Source: Geodermatophilus sp. DSM 44513 (GTDB lineage: Bacteria > Actinomycetota > Actinomycetes > Mycobacteriales > Geodermatophilaceae). Taken from it: a stretch of 64,000 nt of DNA. The translations under genes and the position numbers were made by a program. The notes beneath the pieces are model-generated. The model saw nothing but the letters and a program-made list of their open reading frames with translations, was not told the DNA's origin and did no database searches. Where the stretch lies: positions 2,976,001 to 3,040,000 of the forward strand of contig NZ_CP135963.1 in assembly GCF_032460525.1 (NCBI RefSeq), read 5' to 3'. Within the stretch, counting starts at the first letter, position 1. Each line of letters starts with the position of its first letter. Positions 18,556-26,856 of this stretch are shown here, in pieces.

Positions 18556-19782
18556 TCAGGTCGGGTCGAGGACACGGGTGCGCCGCCCCACCGGCAGGCC
18601 GCGGGAGCGGCGCACCATCCGGCGGCTGACCCGGACGGTGACCGCGCCGGCCAGGCTCAGTGCGGCGGTGGTGAGCCAGGCGGCGGGGTAGGAGGCGGTC
18701 TGGGCGACGACGCCGAACAGCAGCGGCCCGGACGCCGCCCCCAGCGACAGCCCGGTCTGCACGAACCCGGTGACCGAGGCGGCCGCGCCGCGGTTGTCGC
18801 GGATGACGGCGAAGTGGAACAGCCCGGTCCACGCCCAGCCGGCGCCGTAGGCGAGCACCCCGCCGGCGACGAAGGCGGGCACCGCGCCCAGGGCCATGAG
18901 CACGTAGCCCAGCGTGCCGAGGGTGAGCAGGTTGGCGATGAAGAGGTAGGCGCTGCGGGCCGGGTGCCGGTCGACGAACACCCCGTACCCGACGCGGCTG
19001 GCCAGCCCGAGCACCGAGCAAGCGGCGAACAGCAGTCCGGCCGCCCCGGCGCCGATGCCGGCGGCCACCGCGGAGTCGACGAGGAACACCCCGGTCGGGG
19101 TGGCCGCCGCCGAGCCGAGGAAGCCGCCGAGGGTGAGCACCACCAGCCCGCCGCGGGGCAGCCCGCGGTCCGGCGCGCGGGCGGCGGCGGCCTCGCGCGC
19201 CGCGGCGGTCCGCTGGCCGGCGTCCCGGCCGGCGAGGGAGGTCAGCAGCAGGAGCAGGGCCAGGCCCACCGCGCCGGCCACCGCCCACCGCCAGCCGGCC
19301 ACCAGCGCGATGCCGGGGACGGCGAGGCCGCCGAGCAGGGTGGCGGCGGGGATCGAGGACTGCTTGATGCCGAACGCCACGCCGAGGCGCGCGTCGGTGA
19401 CCAGCTCGGAGACGACCGCGTTGGCCGACGGCTGGGCGACCGCGTTGCCCAGCCCGCCGACCGCCAGCCCGGCCATCAGCGCGGCGGGTGACCCGGCCAG
19501 CCCGATGACGGTGAGCGAGGTGGTGGCCAGCGCCGCGGCCAGCGCGGCGCCGCGGCGGGAGCCCAGCCGCTGCACCAGCCGGCCGGCGGGGCGGGCGAGC
19601 GCCCCGGAGACGGCGAACAGGGTCGCCGCGGCCAGCCCGAACAGGCCCAGCCCGACGTCGAGCTCGGCGCGGATCTGCACCGCGAGCGCGCCGACGAGGA
19701 ACGCCGGCAGCACGCCGAGCGCGGAGATCGACACCGCGCGGACGACGGCGCGCGCGGCCCCACCCCTGGCCACGCTCGTCAT
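18556..19782 (-). CDS. MFS transporter
   Basis: A 408-residue major-facilitator carrier with about twelve helices. GLGNAVAQPSANAVVSEL, FGIKQSSIPAATLLGG and YGAGWAWTGLFHFAVI match the corresponding stretches of the MFS protein at 12518-13744, so they are paralogues. ATG 19782 abuts an array of two 30-bp-spaced palindromic repeats (19783-19834) that separates it from the dehydrogenase fusion upstream. It sits in an operon that already encodes a TRAP uptake system, so it may export a product or import a second substrate. Confidence 0.87.
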   Translation of the reverse strand: MTSVARGGAARAVVRAVSISALGVLPAFLVGALAVQIRAELDVGLGLFGLAAATLFAVSGALARPAGRLVQRLGSRRGAALAAALATTSLTVIGLAGSPAALMAGLAVGGLGNAVAQPSANAVVSELVTDARLGVAFGIKQSSIPAATLLGGLAVPGIALVAGWRWAVAGAVGLALLLLLTSLAGRDAGQRTAAAREAAAARAPDRGLPRGGLVVLTLGGFLGSAAATPTGVFLVDSAVAAGIGAGAAGLLFAACSVLGLASRVGYGVFVDRHPARSAYLFIANLLTLGTLGYVLMALGAVPAFVAGGVLAYGAGWAWTGLFHFAVIRDNRGAAASVTGFVQTGLSLGAASGPLLFGVVAQTASYPAAWLTTAALSLAGAVTVRVSRRMVRRSRGLPVGRRTRVLDPT

Positions 19783-19834
19783 GGCCCTTCGCGCGCGAGA
19801 GGCCGAACGGGGGGCCTTCCGCGCGCGAGAGGCC
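19783..19834. repeat. two copies of a 30-bp-period palindromic repeat
   Basis: Copies at 19783-19804 (GGCCCTTCGCGCGCGAGAGG + CC) and 19813-19834 (GGCCTTCCGCGCGCGAGAGG + CC) are exactly 30 bases apart. Each is a 22-base near-palindrome with GGCC ends and a CGCGCG centre. On the minus strand, 20 bases of the second copy are identical to the third unit of the array at 35951-36040. The repeats fill the gap between two genes of one operon and touch the MFS start codon, so they will be transcribed and could form stable hairpins. Confidence 0.8.
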
Positions 19835-19848
19835 GGGCCGGGGCGGGG

Positions 19849-22008
19849 TCAGGCACGCGCGGGCACCCCGAGCGGGCGGCCGACCTGCCCGGCGAGCTCC
19901 TGCAGCGCCCGGTGCGTCCCGGCGTCGAGGGGGACGCCGTGCACCCGGCGCAGGGTGCGCTCGGCGGCGGCCCGCTGTCCCGGCGTCCGGACCGGCCGCT
20001 CGGCGTCGACCGGGGCCAGCGCGCGCAGGGCGGCGAGCAGCCGGGCGGCCCCGGTGCGCAGCTCCGCAGGGTCGCCGAGCCGGCCGGGGTCCAGGACGAC
20101 GACCAGGTGGCTGACGCCGGGGTGCCCGCTGCCGGCCCGGAAGGTCAGGTTGCCCACGCCCGGGCCGGTCGGGCCCCGGCCGAGGACGGCGGTGAGCACC
20201 TCGACGAGCAGGGCCAGCCCGTAGCCCTTGTGCACCGACCGCTCGCGGTCGCTGCCCAGCGGCAGCAGGGCGCCGCGGCCGGGGAAGACGGCGGCCGGGT
20301 CGGTGGTCGGGCGCCCGTCGGCGTCCACGCCCCAGCCGAGCGGCACCGGGCGGCCGGTGCGCATCGCGATCTCGAACTTGCCGGCGGCGACCGCGGAGGT
20401 GGCCATGTCGAACACCAGCGGCTCCTCCCCCGCCACCGGGACGCCGAGGGCCAGCGGGTTGGTGCCCAGGTAGGGGCGGACGCCGCCGGCCGGGGCGACG
20501 ACCGCGCCGGTGTTGGTGGCGGCCAGCCCGACCAGCCCCTGACCGGCCGCCTCGAACACGTAGGCGCCGCTGGCGCCGTGGTGGCTGCTGTCGCGCACGT
20601 TGACCCAGCCGACGCCGTGCGCCCGCGCCCGGCGGACCGCCTCGGCCAGCGCCAGGGTGGTGACCGGGTGGCCGAGCAGGCCGTGCCCGTCGACCAGCGC
20701 GACCGCGCCCTCACCGTGCACCGTCGGCTCGCCGTCGGTGGCGATCGCCCCGGCCTGCAGCCCGCGCACGTAGGCCGGCAGCCGGGCGACGCCGTGGGAG
20801 TCGATGCCGGACAGGTCGGCGTAGCCGAGCACCCGGGCCGCGTCGCCGGCGTGCTGCCGCCGGGCCCCGACCGCGGTCAGGACGGCGGTGGTCCAGCCGG
20901 CCAGCACGTCGGCCGGCACGCGGACGTCCGGCTCCGCGACGGCCACCGGCGGGGCGGGCGCAGCGGGGGCGCCGGCGTCGAAGGCGGCCAGCACCGCGTC
21001 GGCGACCGCGGCGGTCGGGGCCGGCGGGGTGCCCTCGGGCGCCAGGTCGTAGGTCCACGGGCCCGACCGCAGCACCGCGTCGACCGCCGCGCGCACCCGG
21101 TCGCCGAGCCCGCGGGTGGCCGGGAAGTGCCGCAGCAGCGCGGCCAGGGCGAGGAAGCCGCCGAGCGGGTCGGCCACACCTTGCCCGGCCCGGCGCGGCG
21201 CCGACCCGTGCGCCGGCTCGAACAGCGCGGTGCAGCGGCCGCGGACCGGCTCGCCGGGGTGCACCGAGGCCGAACCGCACAGCGCCGGCGACCCCGCCCG
21301 CCCGGCGGCCAGGTCGGAGAGGATGTCGCCGAGCAGCCCCTCGGTGACCAGGACGTCGGGCACCGCGGCACCGGAGCCGAGCTCGTAGGCGGCCCGGTCG
21401 ACGTAGCGGTGCTCGACGGCGACGCCGCGCTCGCGGGCGACGTCGCCGGCGACCTGGCGCCACAGCCGGCCGGTGGCGTAGAGGTTCGCCTTGTCCACCG
21501 AGACCAGCCGCCCGCCGCCCCGGCGGGCGAGCACGTCGCAGGCGGTGTGCACGACCTCGGCCACCCGCCCGCGGGTCAGCCGCAGCACGTCGGTGGCCTC
21601 GTCCTCGCCGAACCGCCGGTCGTCGGCGCCGCCGTAGGAGCCGCCGACCAGGTTGCGCACCACGGTCAGCTCGGTGCCGTCGCGGAACGGCACGTCGCGG
21701 ACGGAGATGCGCAGGTCGTAGCGCTCGCGCAGCCGGTGCAGCGCGACCTCCGGGCGCGGGCACACCCCGGCCGGCACGCGGGGGTCCTCCCCCACCGCGC
21801 CGAGCAGGACCGCGTCGGCGGCGTCGCAGGCGGCCAGGGTCGCGTCGGGCAGCACGTCGCCGGTCTCCGCGGCGGCGCGGGCGCCGACCGGCCAGGGCCC
21901 GGTCACCTCGACCGCGCCGTCCGCGGCCAGCCGGTGCAGCAGCCGGGCCGGCCCGTCGAGCACCTCCTCGCCCACGCCGTCCCCCGGCAGCAGGGCGACC
22001 CGGATCAC
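19849..22008 (-). CDS. bifunctional fusion: isopropylmalate/tartrate-type dehydrogenase + Ldh2-type malate/lactate dehydrogenase
   Basis: One uninterrupted 719-codon frame holds two full enzymes. Residues 1-345 are a beta-decarboxylating dehydrogenase (LeuB/TtuC type): LLPGDGVGEEV, ELTVVRNLVGGSYGG (113-127), SVDKANLY with Lys173, LLGDILSD with Asp228/232, and FEPAHGSAP (264-272). Residues 362-719 are an Ldh2/AllD/ComC-type NAD dehydrogenase: GIDSHGVARLPAY (401-413), SSHHGASGAY (474-483), SVHKGYGLAL (591-600). The joint (about 345-361) is Ala/Pro-rich, as in a flexible linker. Catalytic residues of both halves look intact. Start GTG 22008 overlaps the DUF6282 stop. Likely substrates are malate- or tartrate-like acids imported by the TRAP system. 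Confidence 0.9.
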   Translation of the reverse strand: MIRVALLPGDGVGEEVLDGPARLLHRLAADGAVEVTGPWPVGARAAAETGDVLPDATLAACDAADAVLLGAVGEDPRVPAGVCPRPEVALHRLRERYDLRISVRDVPFRDGTELTVVRNLVGGSYGGADDRRFGEDEATDVLRLTRGRVAEVVHTACDVLARRGGGRLVSVDKANLYATGRLWRQVAGDVARERGVAVEHRYVDRAAYELGSGAAVPDVLVTEGLLGDILSDLAAGRAGSPALCGSASVHPGEPVRGRCTALFEPAHGSAPRRAGQGVADPLGGFLALAALLRHFPATRGLGDRVRAAVDAVLRSGPWTYDLAPEGTPPAPTAAVADAVLAAFDAGAPAAPAPPVAVAEPDVRVPADVLAGWTTAVLTAVGARRQHAGDAARVLGYADLSGIDSHGVARLPAYVRGLQAGAIATDGEPTVHGEGAVALVDGHGLLGHPVTTLALAEAVRRARAHGVGWVNVRDSSHHGASGAYVFEAAGQGLVGLAATNTGAVVAPAGGVRPYLGTNPLALGVPVAGEEPLVFDMATSAVAAGKFEIAMRTGRPVPLGWGVDADGRPTTDPAAVFPGRGALLPLGSDRERSVHKGYGLALLVEVLTAVLGRGPTGPGVGNLTFRAGSGHPGVSHLVVVLDPGRLGDPAELRTGAARLLAALRALAPVDAERPVRTPGQRAAAERTLRRVHGVPLDAGTHRALQELAGQVGRPLGVPARA

Positions 22009-22856
22009 CGCAGCACCAGCTCGCGGCCGACGGTGGTCAGCGCCCGCTCGGTGCCGGCCTCGCCCAGGCACGACTCCAGCTCCGCCAGCCAGCCGGGCAG
22101 GGCCTGCGCCATGGTCGGGTGCTCGGCGTGGCCGAGGTCGCCGCCGAAGGCCAGCTGGTCGTGCGGGTAGACCTCGCCCAGCGTGGTCGACCGCGGCCCG
22201 TCGGGGGTGAGGATGTCGGGCAGGATGCCCAGCTCCAGCACCACGCCGAGCCGGGCGAACTCCGGCGCCGCGGCGTCGTCCCACCGCAGGAACGGCATCC
22301 GCGGGTGGTTGAGCAGCATCCGGCGCACCCCGGCGGCGTGCGCCGCGCGGAAGAGCACGAGTGCCTCCGCGCAGGTGAGGTGCCCGGAGGCGAGCACCAG
22401 GTCGGCGGCGGCGACCACGTCGAGCACCTCGTGCCAGGCGGGCAGCAGCGCGCCGCCGTCGTCGAGCACGTCGACCTGCCGGAAGGACAGCGTCCGGTGC
22501 ACGGCGAGCTCCGGTCGGGCCGCGGAGGCGACGTGCGCGGGTGCGGACACCGTCGGCATCCACACCACCCGCCCGCCGAGCCGGGCGGCGACCTCCACCG
22601 CGTCGGGGTTGGCGCCGCCGACCGGGGAGTTGAGCACGATGCCGCCGAGCACCTGCACGCCGCCGGTCTCCGCGCGGGTCGCGGCCAGGGCCGCGCGCTC
22701 CGCGGTGGACCCCTCGTGCGCCTTGAGGACGGCGAGGTCGACGCCGACCTGGGCGTGCGCGCCGACCACCTCGTGGTCGGCGCCGTGCCGGGGCACCAGG
22801 CTGGGTGACCCGTGCACGTGCAGGTCGGCGACGCCGGAGACCAGGAGCGGGCTCAC
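22005..22856 (-). CDS. DUF6282-type metal-dependent hydrolase (paralogue)
   Basis: The 283-residue protein shares its plan with the one at 96-1007: VADLHVHGSPSL at the N-terminus, VLKAHEGS, GGIVLNSPVGG, GGRVVWMPT, LASGHLTCAEA and MLLNHPRMPF. The His residues fit a metal-dependent TIM-barrel hydrolase. Start GTG 22856 overlaps the TRAP stop (GTGA) and its own stop overlaps the dehydrogenase fusion, so it is tightly coupled to uptake and oxidation of one substrate class. Substrate unknown; a lactone or cyclic amide/anhydride hydrolase would fit a hydroxy-acid pathway. Confidence 0.75.
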   Translation of the reverse strand: MSPLLVSGVADLHVHGSPSLVPRHGADHEVVGAHAQVGVDLAVLKAHEGSTAERAALAATRAETGGVQVLGGIVLNSPVGGANPDAVEVAARLGGRVVWMPTVSAPAHVASAARPELAVHRTLSFRQVDVLDDGGALLPAWHEVLDVVAAADLVLASGHLTCAEALVLFRAAHAAGVRRMLLNHPRMPFLRWDDAAAPEFARLGVVLELGILPDILTPDGPRSTTLGEVYPHDQLAFGGDLGHAEHPTMAQALPGWLAELESCLGEAGTERALTTVGRELVLR

Positions 22857-25075
22857 CGCTCCGTCCGCGGCCGGTCGGCGGCCGTGGCGCCGGCCACCTG
22901 CGCACCGGCCACCGGGGGCGTCGCGGAGGCGGGCACCGGCCGGGTGGTCGCGGCGTCGTCGGCGTCCGCCGGCGACCCGGTGCCGGCGCCGGTGGCCCCC
23001 CGGCGGCGGGTGAGCAGGTGCACCACCACGCCGGCGACGGCGAACCCGGCGCCCACCGCGATGAACGTCGGCGTCATCACCAGCAGCGCGATCGCCGCCA
23101 CCAGGAACAGCAGCCGCTCGGGCAGGCGGGCCGGGCCGAACAGCCAGGCGCCGGTCACCACGGCCAGGGAGGCGACGGCGACCACGGACGTGGCGAAGGC
23201 GATCAGCACCGTCTCCGTGCCGCCCTCGAACAGCAGGCCCACGCCGCGCGGGGAGAGCACGAAGATGAACGGCACGAGGAACGCCGGCAGCGTGTACTTC
23301 CAGGTCAGCCACATCGTCTTGACCGGCTTCCCGCCGGTGATGGCCGCGGCGGCGAACGGGGACAGCGCCGTCGGCGGGGACACCTCGCTGAGCACCGCGT
23401 AGTAGAAGATGAACATCGCCGCGGCGAACGGCTCTACGCCCACCTGCTGCAGCGCCGGGGAGATGACGACGAAGCTGATGATGAAGCTCGCCGTCACCGG
23501 CACGGCCAGGCCCAGCAGGATCACCACCACCGCGGAGAACACCGCGGTGAGGACGACGCTGCCGCCGGCGAAGTCGACGATGATCCCGGCCAGCCGCAGC
23601 GCCAGCCCGGTCAGGGTCATGACGCCGACGATGATGCCGGCGACGGCCATGACCGGGATGACCGACAACGCGCCGGTGGCACCGGCGGCCAGCGCGTCCC
23701 ACAGCCGCCGCGGGGTGATCCAGGACCGCCGCTCCAGGAAGCTGAGGGCGAACGCCAGCACGGTGGCGTAGACGACCGCGCGGAACGGCGTGTAGCCCAG
23801 CGCCAGGAAGACCACGATCGCGGCCAGCGAGGAGAAGTGGTAGCCGAAGCGCAGCAGCAGCTTGCCCGCCGACTGGGTCTGCATCTCCACGGTGTGCGTG
23901 CCGTGCCGCCGGGCGTCCATCTCGATGGCCAGCACGATGCCGAGGTAGTACAGGACGGTGGGGATCGTCGCCCAGACGAGCACCTCGAGGTAGGAGACCT
24001 GCAGCAGCTCGGCGATGATGAACGCCGCCGCGCCCAGGGTCGGCGGCGACATGATCGCGCCGATGCCGGCCGCGGCCAGCACGCCGCCGCCGGCCTCCTT
24101 GGGGTAGCCGGCCTTCTTCAGCAGCGGCCAGGAGATGCCACCGAGGGTGACGGTGGTGGCCACGCCCGAGCCGGACACCGTGCCCAGCAGGAAGCCCGAC
24201 AGCGTCACGGTGCGGCCCGGGCCGGCCGGGGACTGCCCGAAGGCCGCGAAGGACAGGTCGATGAAGAACCGGGTGGCCCCGGAGGCGGCGAGCACGGCGC
24301 CGTAGATGGTGAACAGGATGATGTAGGTGGCCGCGACCTCCAGCGGGGTGCCGAAGATGCCCTGGGTGCCCATGACGTTGTGCCCGACCAGCCGGGGCCA
24401 GCCGAAGGCGGCGGTGGTGAACGGCGAGGGCAGCGAGGACCCCCAGTAGGCCGAGGCCACGAAGAGCAGGACGACGACCGGGACGAGCACCCCGACGGTG
24501 CGCCGCGCGGCCTCCAGGCACAGCAGGATGAGCAGCGTGCCGACCAGCAGGTCGGTGTCGGTGGGCAGGATCGCCCGCCGGAAGAAGCCCTGCCAGTCCG
24601 ACACGATGTACAGGCCGGGCACCAGCGAGGCCAGCGCCAGCAGCCAGTCCAGGACGTTCGGCCGGTCGGGCCGGCCGGCCTCCTTGGCCCTGGCCGGCCG
24701 CGGCCAGCCGCGGTAGGTGAGGAAGGTGAGGAACAGGCCGACGGAGAGGAACACCGGCAGGTACACCTGCCGCGGCATGGGGTTGAACACCCAGTAGAGG
24801 GCGAACAGCGACAGCCCCACGCCGACCACCGAGGTGACCCAGCTGGGCCACCCGCTGAGGTGGCGGGCCGGCTTCTCGGCCTCGAACTCCGCGATCAGCG
24901 CCTCCTCGTCGATCCGGTCGGGATCGTCGAGGGGGTCGGCGTCGGGCCGCCGGTCCAGGGTGGCGACGTCGACCCGCCCGTCCGGCGGGTGCGCGCCCCC
25001 GTGCCGTGGCCGGTCGGCGGCCGGCGCGTCCTCGGCGGTGCGCGGGCGCGGGCGGCCGGGCAGCTTGATCTTCAT
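22853..25075 (-). CDS. TRAP transporter permease, fused 4TM/12TM (TAXI type)
   Basis: The 740-residue protein fuses the small and large membrane subunits of a tripartite carboxylate transporter. A hydrophilic acidic N-terminus of about 75 residues precedes helices from GWPSWVTSVVGVGLSLFALY onward. The large-subunit core contains GTVSGSGVATTVTLGGISWP, GIGAIMSPPTLGAAAFIIAE and SEVSPPTALSPFAAAAITGG, typical TRAP-T loops. Such fusions pair with TAXI solute receptors, and one is encoded just upstream (25704-26720). ATGA overlap with DUF1850. Imports a carboxylate using an ion gradient. Confidence 0.93.
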   Translation of the reverse strand: MKIKLPGRPRPRTAEDAPAADRPRHGGAHPPDGRVDVATLDRRPDADPLDDPDRIDEEALIAEFEAEKPARHLSGWPSWVTSVVGVGLSLFALYWVFNPMPRQVYLPVFLSVGLFLTFLTYRGWPRPARAKEAGRPDRPNVLDWLLALASLVPGLYIVSDWQGFFRRAILPTDTDLLVGTLLILLCLEAARRTVGVLVPVVVLLFVASAYWGSSLPSPFTTAAFGWPRLVGHNVMGTQGIFGTPLEVAATYIILFTIYGAVLAASGATRFFIDLSFAAFGQSPAGPGRTVTLSGFLLGTVSGSGVATTVTLGGISWPLLKKAGYPKEAGGGVLAAAGIGAIMSPPTLGAAAFIIAELLQVSYLEVLVWATIPTVLYYLGIVLAIEMDARRHGTHTVEMQTQSAGKLLLRFGYHFSSLAAIVVFLALGYTPFRAVVYATVLAFALSFLERRSWITPRRLWDALAAGATGALSVIPVMAVAGIIVGVMTLTGLALRLAGIIVDFAGGSVVLTAVFSAVVVILLGLAVPVTASFIISFVVISPALQQVGVEPFAAAMFIFYYAVLSEVSPPTALSPFAAAAITGGKPVKTMWLTWKYTLPAFLVPFIFVLSPRGVGLLFEGGTETVLIAFATSVVAVASLAVVTGAWLFGPARLPERLLFLVAAIALLVMTPTFIAVGAGFAVAGVVVHLLTRRRGATGAGTGSPADADDAATTRPVPASATPPVAGAQVAGATAADRPRTER

Positions 25076-25674
25076 CGCTCGATCTCCAGTAGCACGGTGG
25101 CGTCCTCGCCGGTCACGAGCCGCCAGATCGGGACGGGCTCGGCGCCCGGGGTGTACAGGGTGCGCTCACCCAGGTCGGTCGCGGCGATGTTCAGTCGTTC
25201 GAAGACGGCGGGCCGGGCCGGGTCGGGTGCGGCCACGTGGTCCAGACGGTCCCCGGGCGGGGCCGGGCGGGGCGCGCCGGGCACGGCGTAGTACTCCTCG
25301 AGCACGGCCACCTGCTCGGCGGCCAGCTCCACCAGCTCGAAGCGGCCGTCGGGCAGGACGCGGTACCGCTCCTCGGCCAGGGTGGTGTAGACGCTGTTGC
25401 GGTAGCCGACGGCGAACCGGTCGCCGCTGAGCGGGACGCGGGCGACGAGCCCGCCGTCCGGCGTCCGGACGACGACCGCCGGCCGGTCGTCCCCGGCCGT
25501 CCCGACCGTGGTCGCGGCGACCCCCGCGCCGGCCAGCACCGCGCCGACCAGCACCGCCCCGGCCAGCGCGACGGACGCGACCGTCAGCACGGTGGACCGG
25601 CGGGGGCCGGGACCGCGGGCGGACGTGCCGCCGGGGCCCGCGGTGCGGACCCCGGACCCCGACGGCACGACCAC
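25072..25674 (-). CDS. DUF1850 domain-containing protein
   Basis: A 200-residue protein with one hydrophobic segment near residues 29-55 and an outer domain with VPLSGDRFAVGYRNSVYTTL, the recognisable DUF1850 core. It sits between the TAXI receptor and the TRAP permease, the usual place for DUF1850 genes. GTG 25674 has GGAGGAG about 7 bases upstream, and the stop overlaps the permease start (ATGA). Likely an accessory of the transporter at the outer face of the membrane; biochemical role unknown. Confidence 0.8.
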   Translation of the reverse strand: MVVPSGSGVRTAGPGGTSARGPGPRRSTVLTVASVALAGAVLVGAVLAGAGVAATTVGTAGDDRPAVVVRTPDGGLVARVPLSGDRFAVGYRNSVYTTLAEERYRVLPDGRFELVELAAEQVAVLEEYYAVPGAPRPAPPGDRLDHVAAPDPARPAVFERLNIAATDLGERTLYTPGAEPVPIWRLVTGEDATVLLEIER

Positions 25675-25703
25675 GGCCGGCTCCTCCCCGTGTGCCCGGG
25701 AGG

Positions 25704-26720
25704 TCAGCTCACCGAGTCGAAGTAGGCCTGCGCGCCGGGGCAGGTCTCGATGAACTCGACCTCGTCGGCGGTGGCCGGGTCGAGCTCCTCGGCCGCGGGG
25801 TGCACCGTGAGCAGCTGCTCCTGGTTCTCGAAGATCGTCCGCGTGATGTCCTGCTGGAGAGTCTCGTCCATGTCGTCGCGGACGACGAGGATGTTGGGCG
25901 AGACGACCTGCGGGGAGGCCTCGGGCTGGCCCTCGTAGGTGTCGGCCGGGATCTCGTCGGCGAAGTAGTAGTCGCCGTACTGCTCGGCCATCGCGTCGGC
26001 GTACTCGCCGGTCGGGATGAGCACCAGGTCGGCGCTGCTGGCCAGGTCGACGATGGCCCCGGTCGGCAGGCCGCCGGACCAGAAGCCGGCGTCGACGGTG
26101 CCGTCCTGGATGGCCGCGACGGTCTCGGCGACCCCGAGCTGCGCGCGCTCGATGTCGGCCTGCGGGTCCAGACCGGCCGCCTGCATGATCCGGTCGGCGG
26201 TGACCTCCGAGGCCGACCCGACCGCGCCGGGGGACACCCGCTTGCCGCGGAGGTCCTCGATCGTGGTGATGCCGGTGTCGGCGGTCGTGAACACGTGGGT
26301 GAAGTTGTTGTAGATGTTGCCGAGCGAGCAGATCGGCAGCGGCTCGGTGAAGGTGTTCTCGCCGTTGACCGCGTCGGCGACGACGTCGCCGAGGGCGAAG
26401 GCGATCTGCGCCTGGCCGGAGGCCAGCAGCTGCATGTTGTCCACCGAGGCGTTGGTCTCCTGGACCGTGACCGTCGTGCCCTGCAGCTCGGAGCTGAGCA
26501 GGTTGGCGATGCCGCCGCCGTAGGGGTAGTAGACGCCGCCGGTGCCGCCCGTGGCGAAGGTCAGCGGCCCGCCGGGGGCCGCGGCCTCGCCGCCCCCCGC
26601 GCTGCCGGTCTCCCCGCCGCCGGAGTCACCCCCGCCGCACGCGGTGAGCAGGAGGGCTGCGGCCAGGCCGGTGCCCAGCAGGCGCCGGACCGGGCGGGGG
26701 GAGGTGGGGCTGGAGGTCAT
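25704..26720 (-). CDS. TAXI family TRAP transporter solute receptor (lipoprotein)
   Basis: The 338-residue extracytoplasmic receptor has a lipoprotein signal ending LLLTACGGG, with Cys28 as lipid anchor. The mature part starts FATGGTGGVYYPYGGGIANL, the TAXI signature (GGTGGVYYPxG), followed by QETNASVDNMQLLASGQAQI. The family binds dicarboxylates, glutamate or related acids and delivers them to the fused TRAP permease. First gene of the leftward operon reaching to 16993, divergent from the GntR gene. An operator-like nested palindrome (26815-26856) lies in the shared intergenic region. Confidence 0.93.
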   Translation of the reverse strand: MTSSPTSPRPVRRLLGTGLAAALLLTACGGGDSGGGETGSAGGGEAAAPGGPLTFATGGTGGVYYPYGGGIANLLSSELQGTTVTVQETNASVDNMQLLASGQAQIAFALGDVVADAVNGENTFTEPLPICSLGNIYNNFTHVFTTADTGITTIEDLRGKRVSPGAVGSASEVTADRIMQAAGLDPQADIERAQLGVAETVAAIQDGTVDAGFWSGGLPTGAIVDLASSADLVLIPTGEYADAMAEQYGDYYFADEIPADTYEGQPEASPQVVSPNILVVRDDMDETLQQDITRTIFENQEQLLTVHPAAEELDPATADEVEFIETCPGAQAYFDSVS

Positions 26721-26814
26721 CGTCGGCCTTCCTGGTACGTGCGGTCGGGCGCCCCGGGCCGGGCCGCCGGAGCCGGTGGGGCCCGCGGCCGGGACGGTCG
26801 GACCGAGTGAAGCA

Positions 26815-26856
26815 GGTCACAAGATCGCTTGTCTACTGTTTACGATCCGTGTGACC
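26815..26856. promoter_or_regulatory. nested inverted repeat, candidate GntR operator
   Basis: Outer arms GGTCACA (26815-26821) and TGTGACC (26850-26856) pair perfectly. Inner arms GATCG (26823-26827) and CGATC (26843-26847) also pair, one to two bases inside. The enclosed region is AT-richer and holds -10-like TACTGT and TACGAT. The right arm covers the GntR start codon. This is the expected architecture for an autoregulated FadR/GntR-type repressor that also controls the TRAP operon. Confidence 0.55.

Noticed and set aside
19849..22905. Extending the dehydrogenase fusion upstream to 22905
   Set aside because: The extra N-terminal part is an out-of-frame shadow of the DUF6282 gene. The GTG at 22008 with GTGA overlap and the Rossmann motif directly after it mark the true start.
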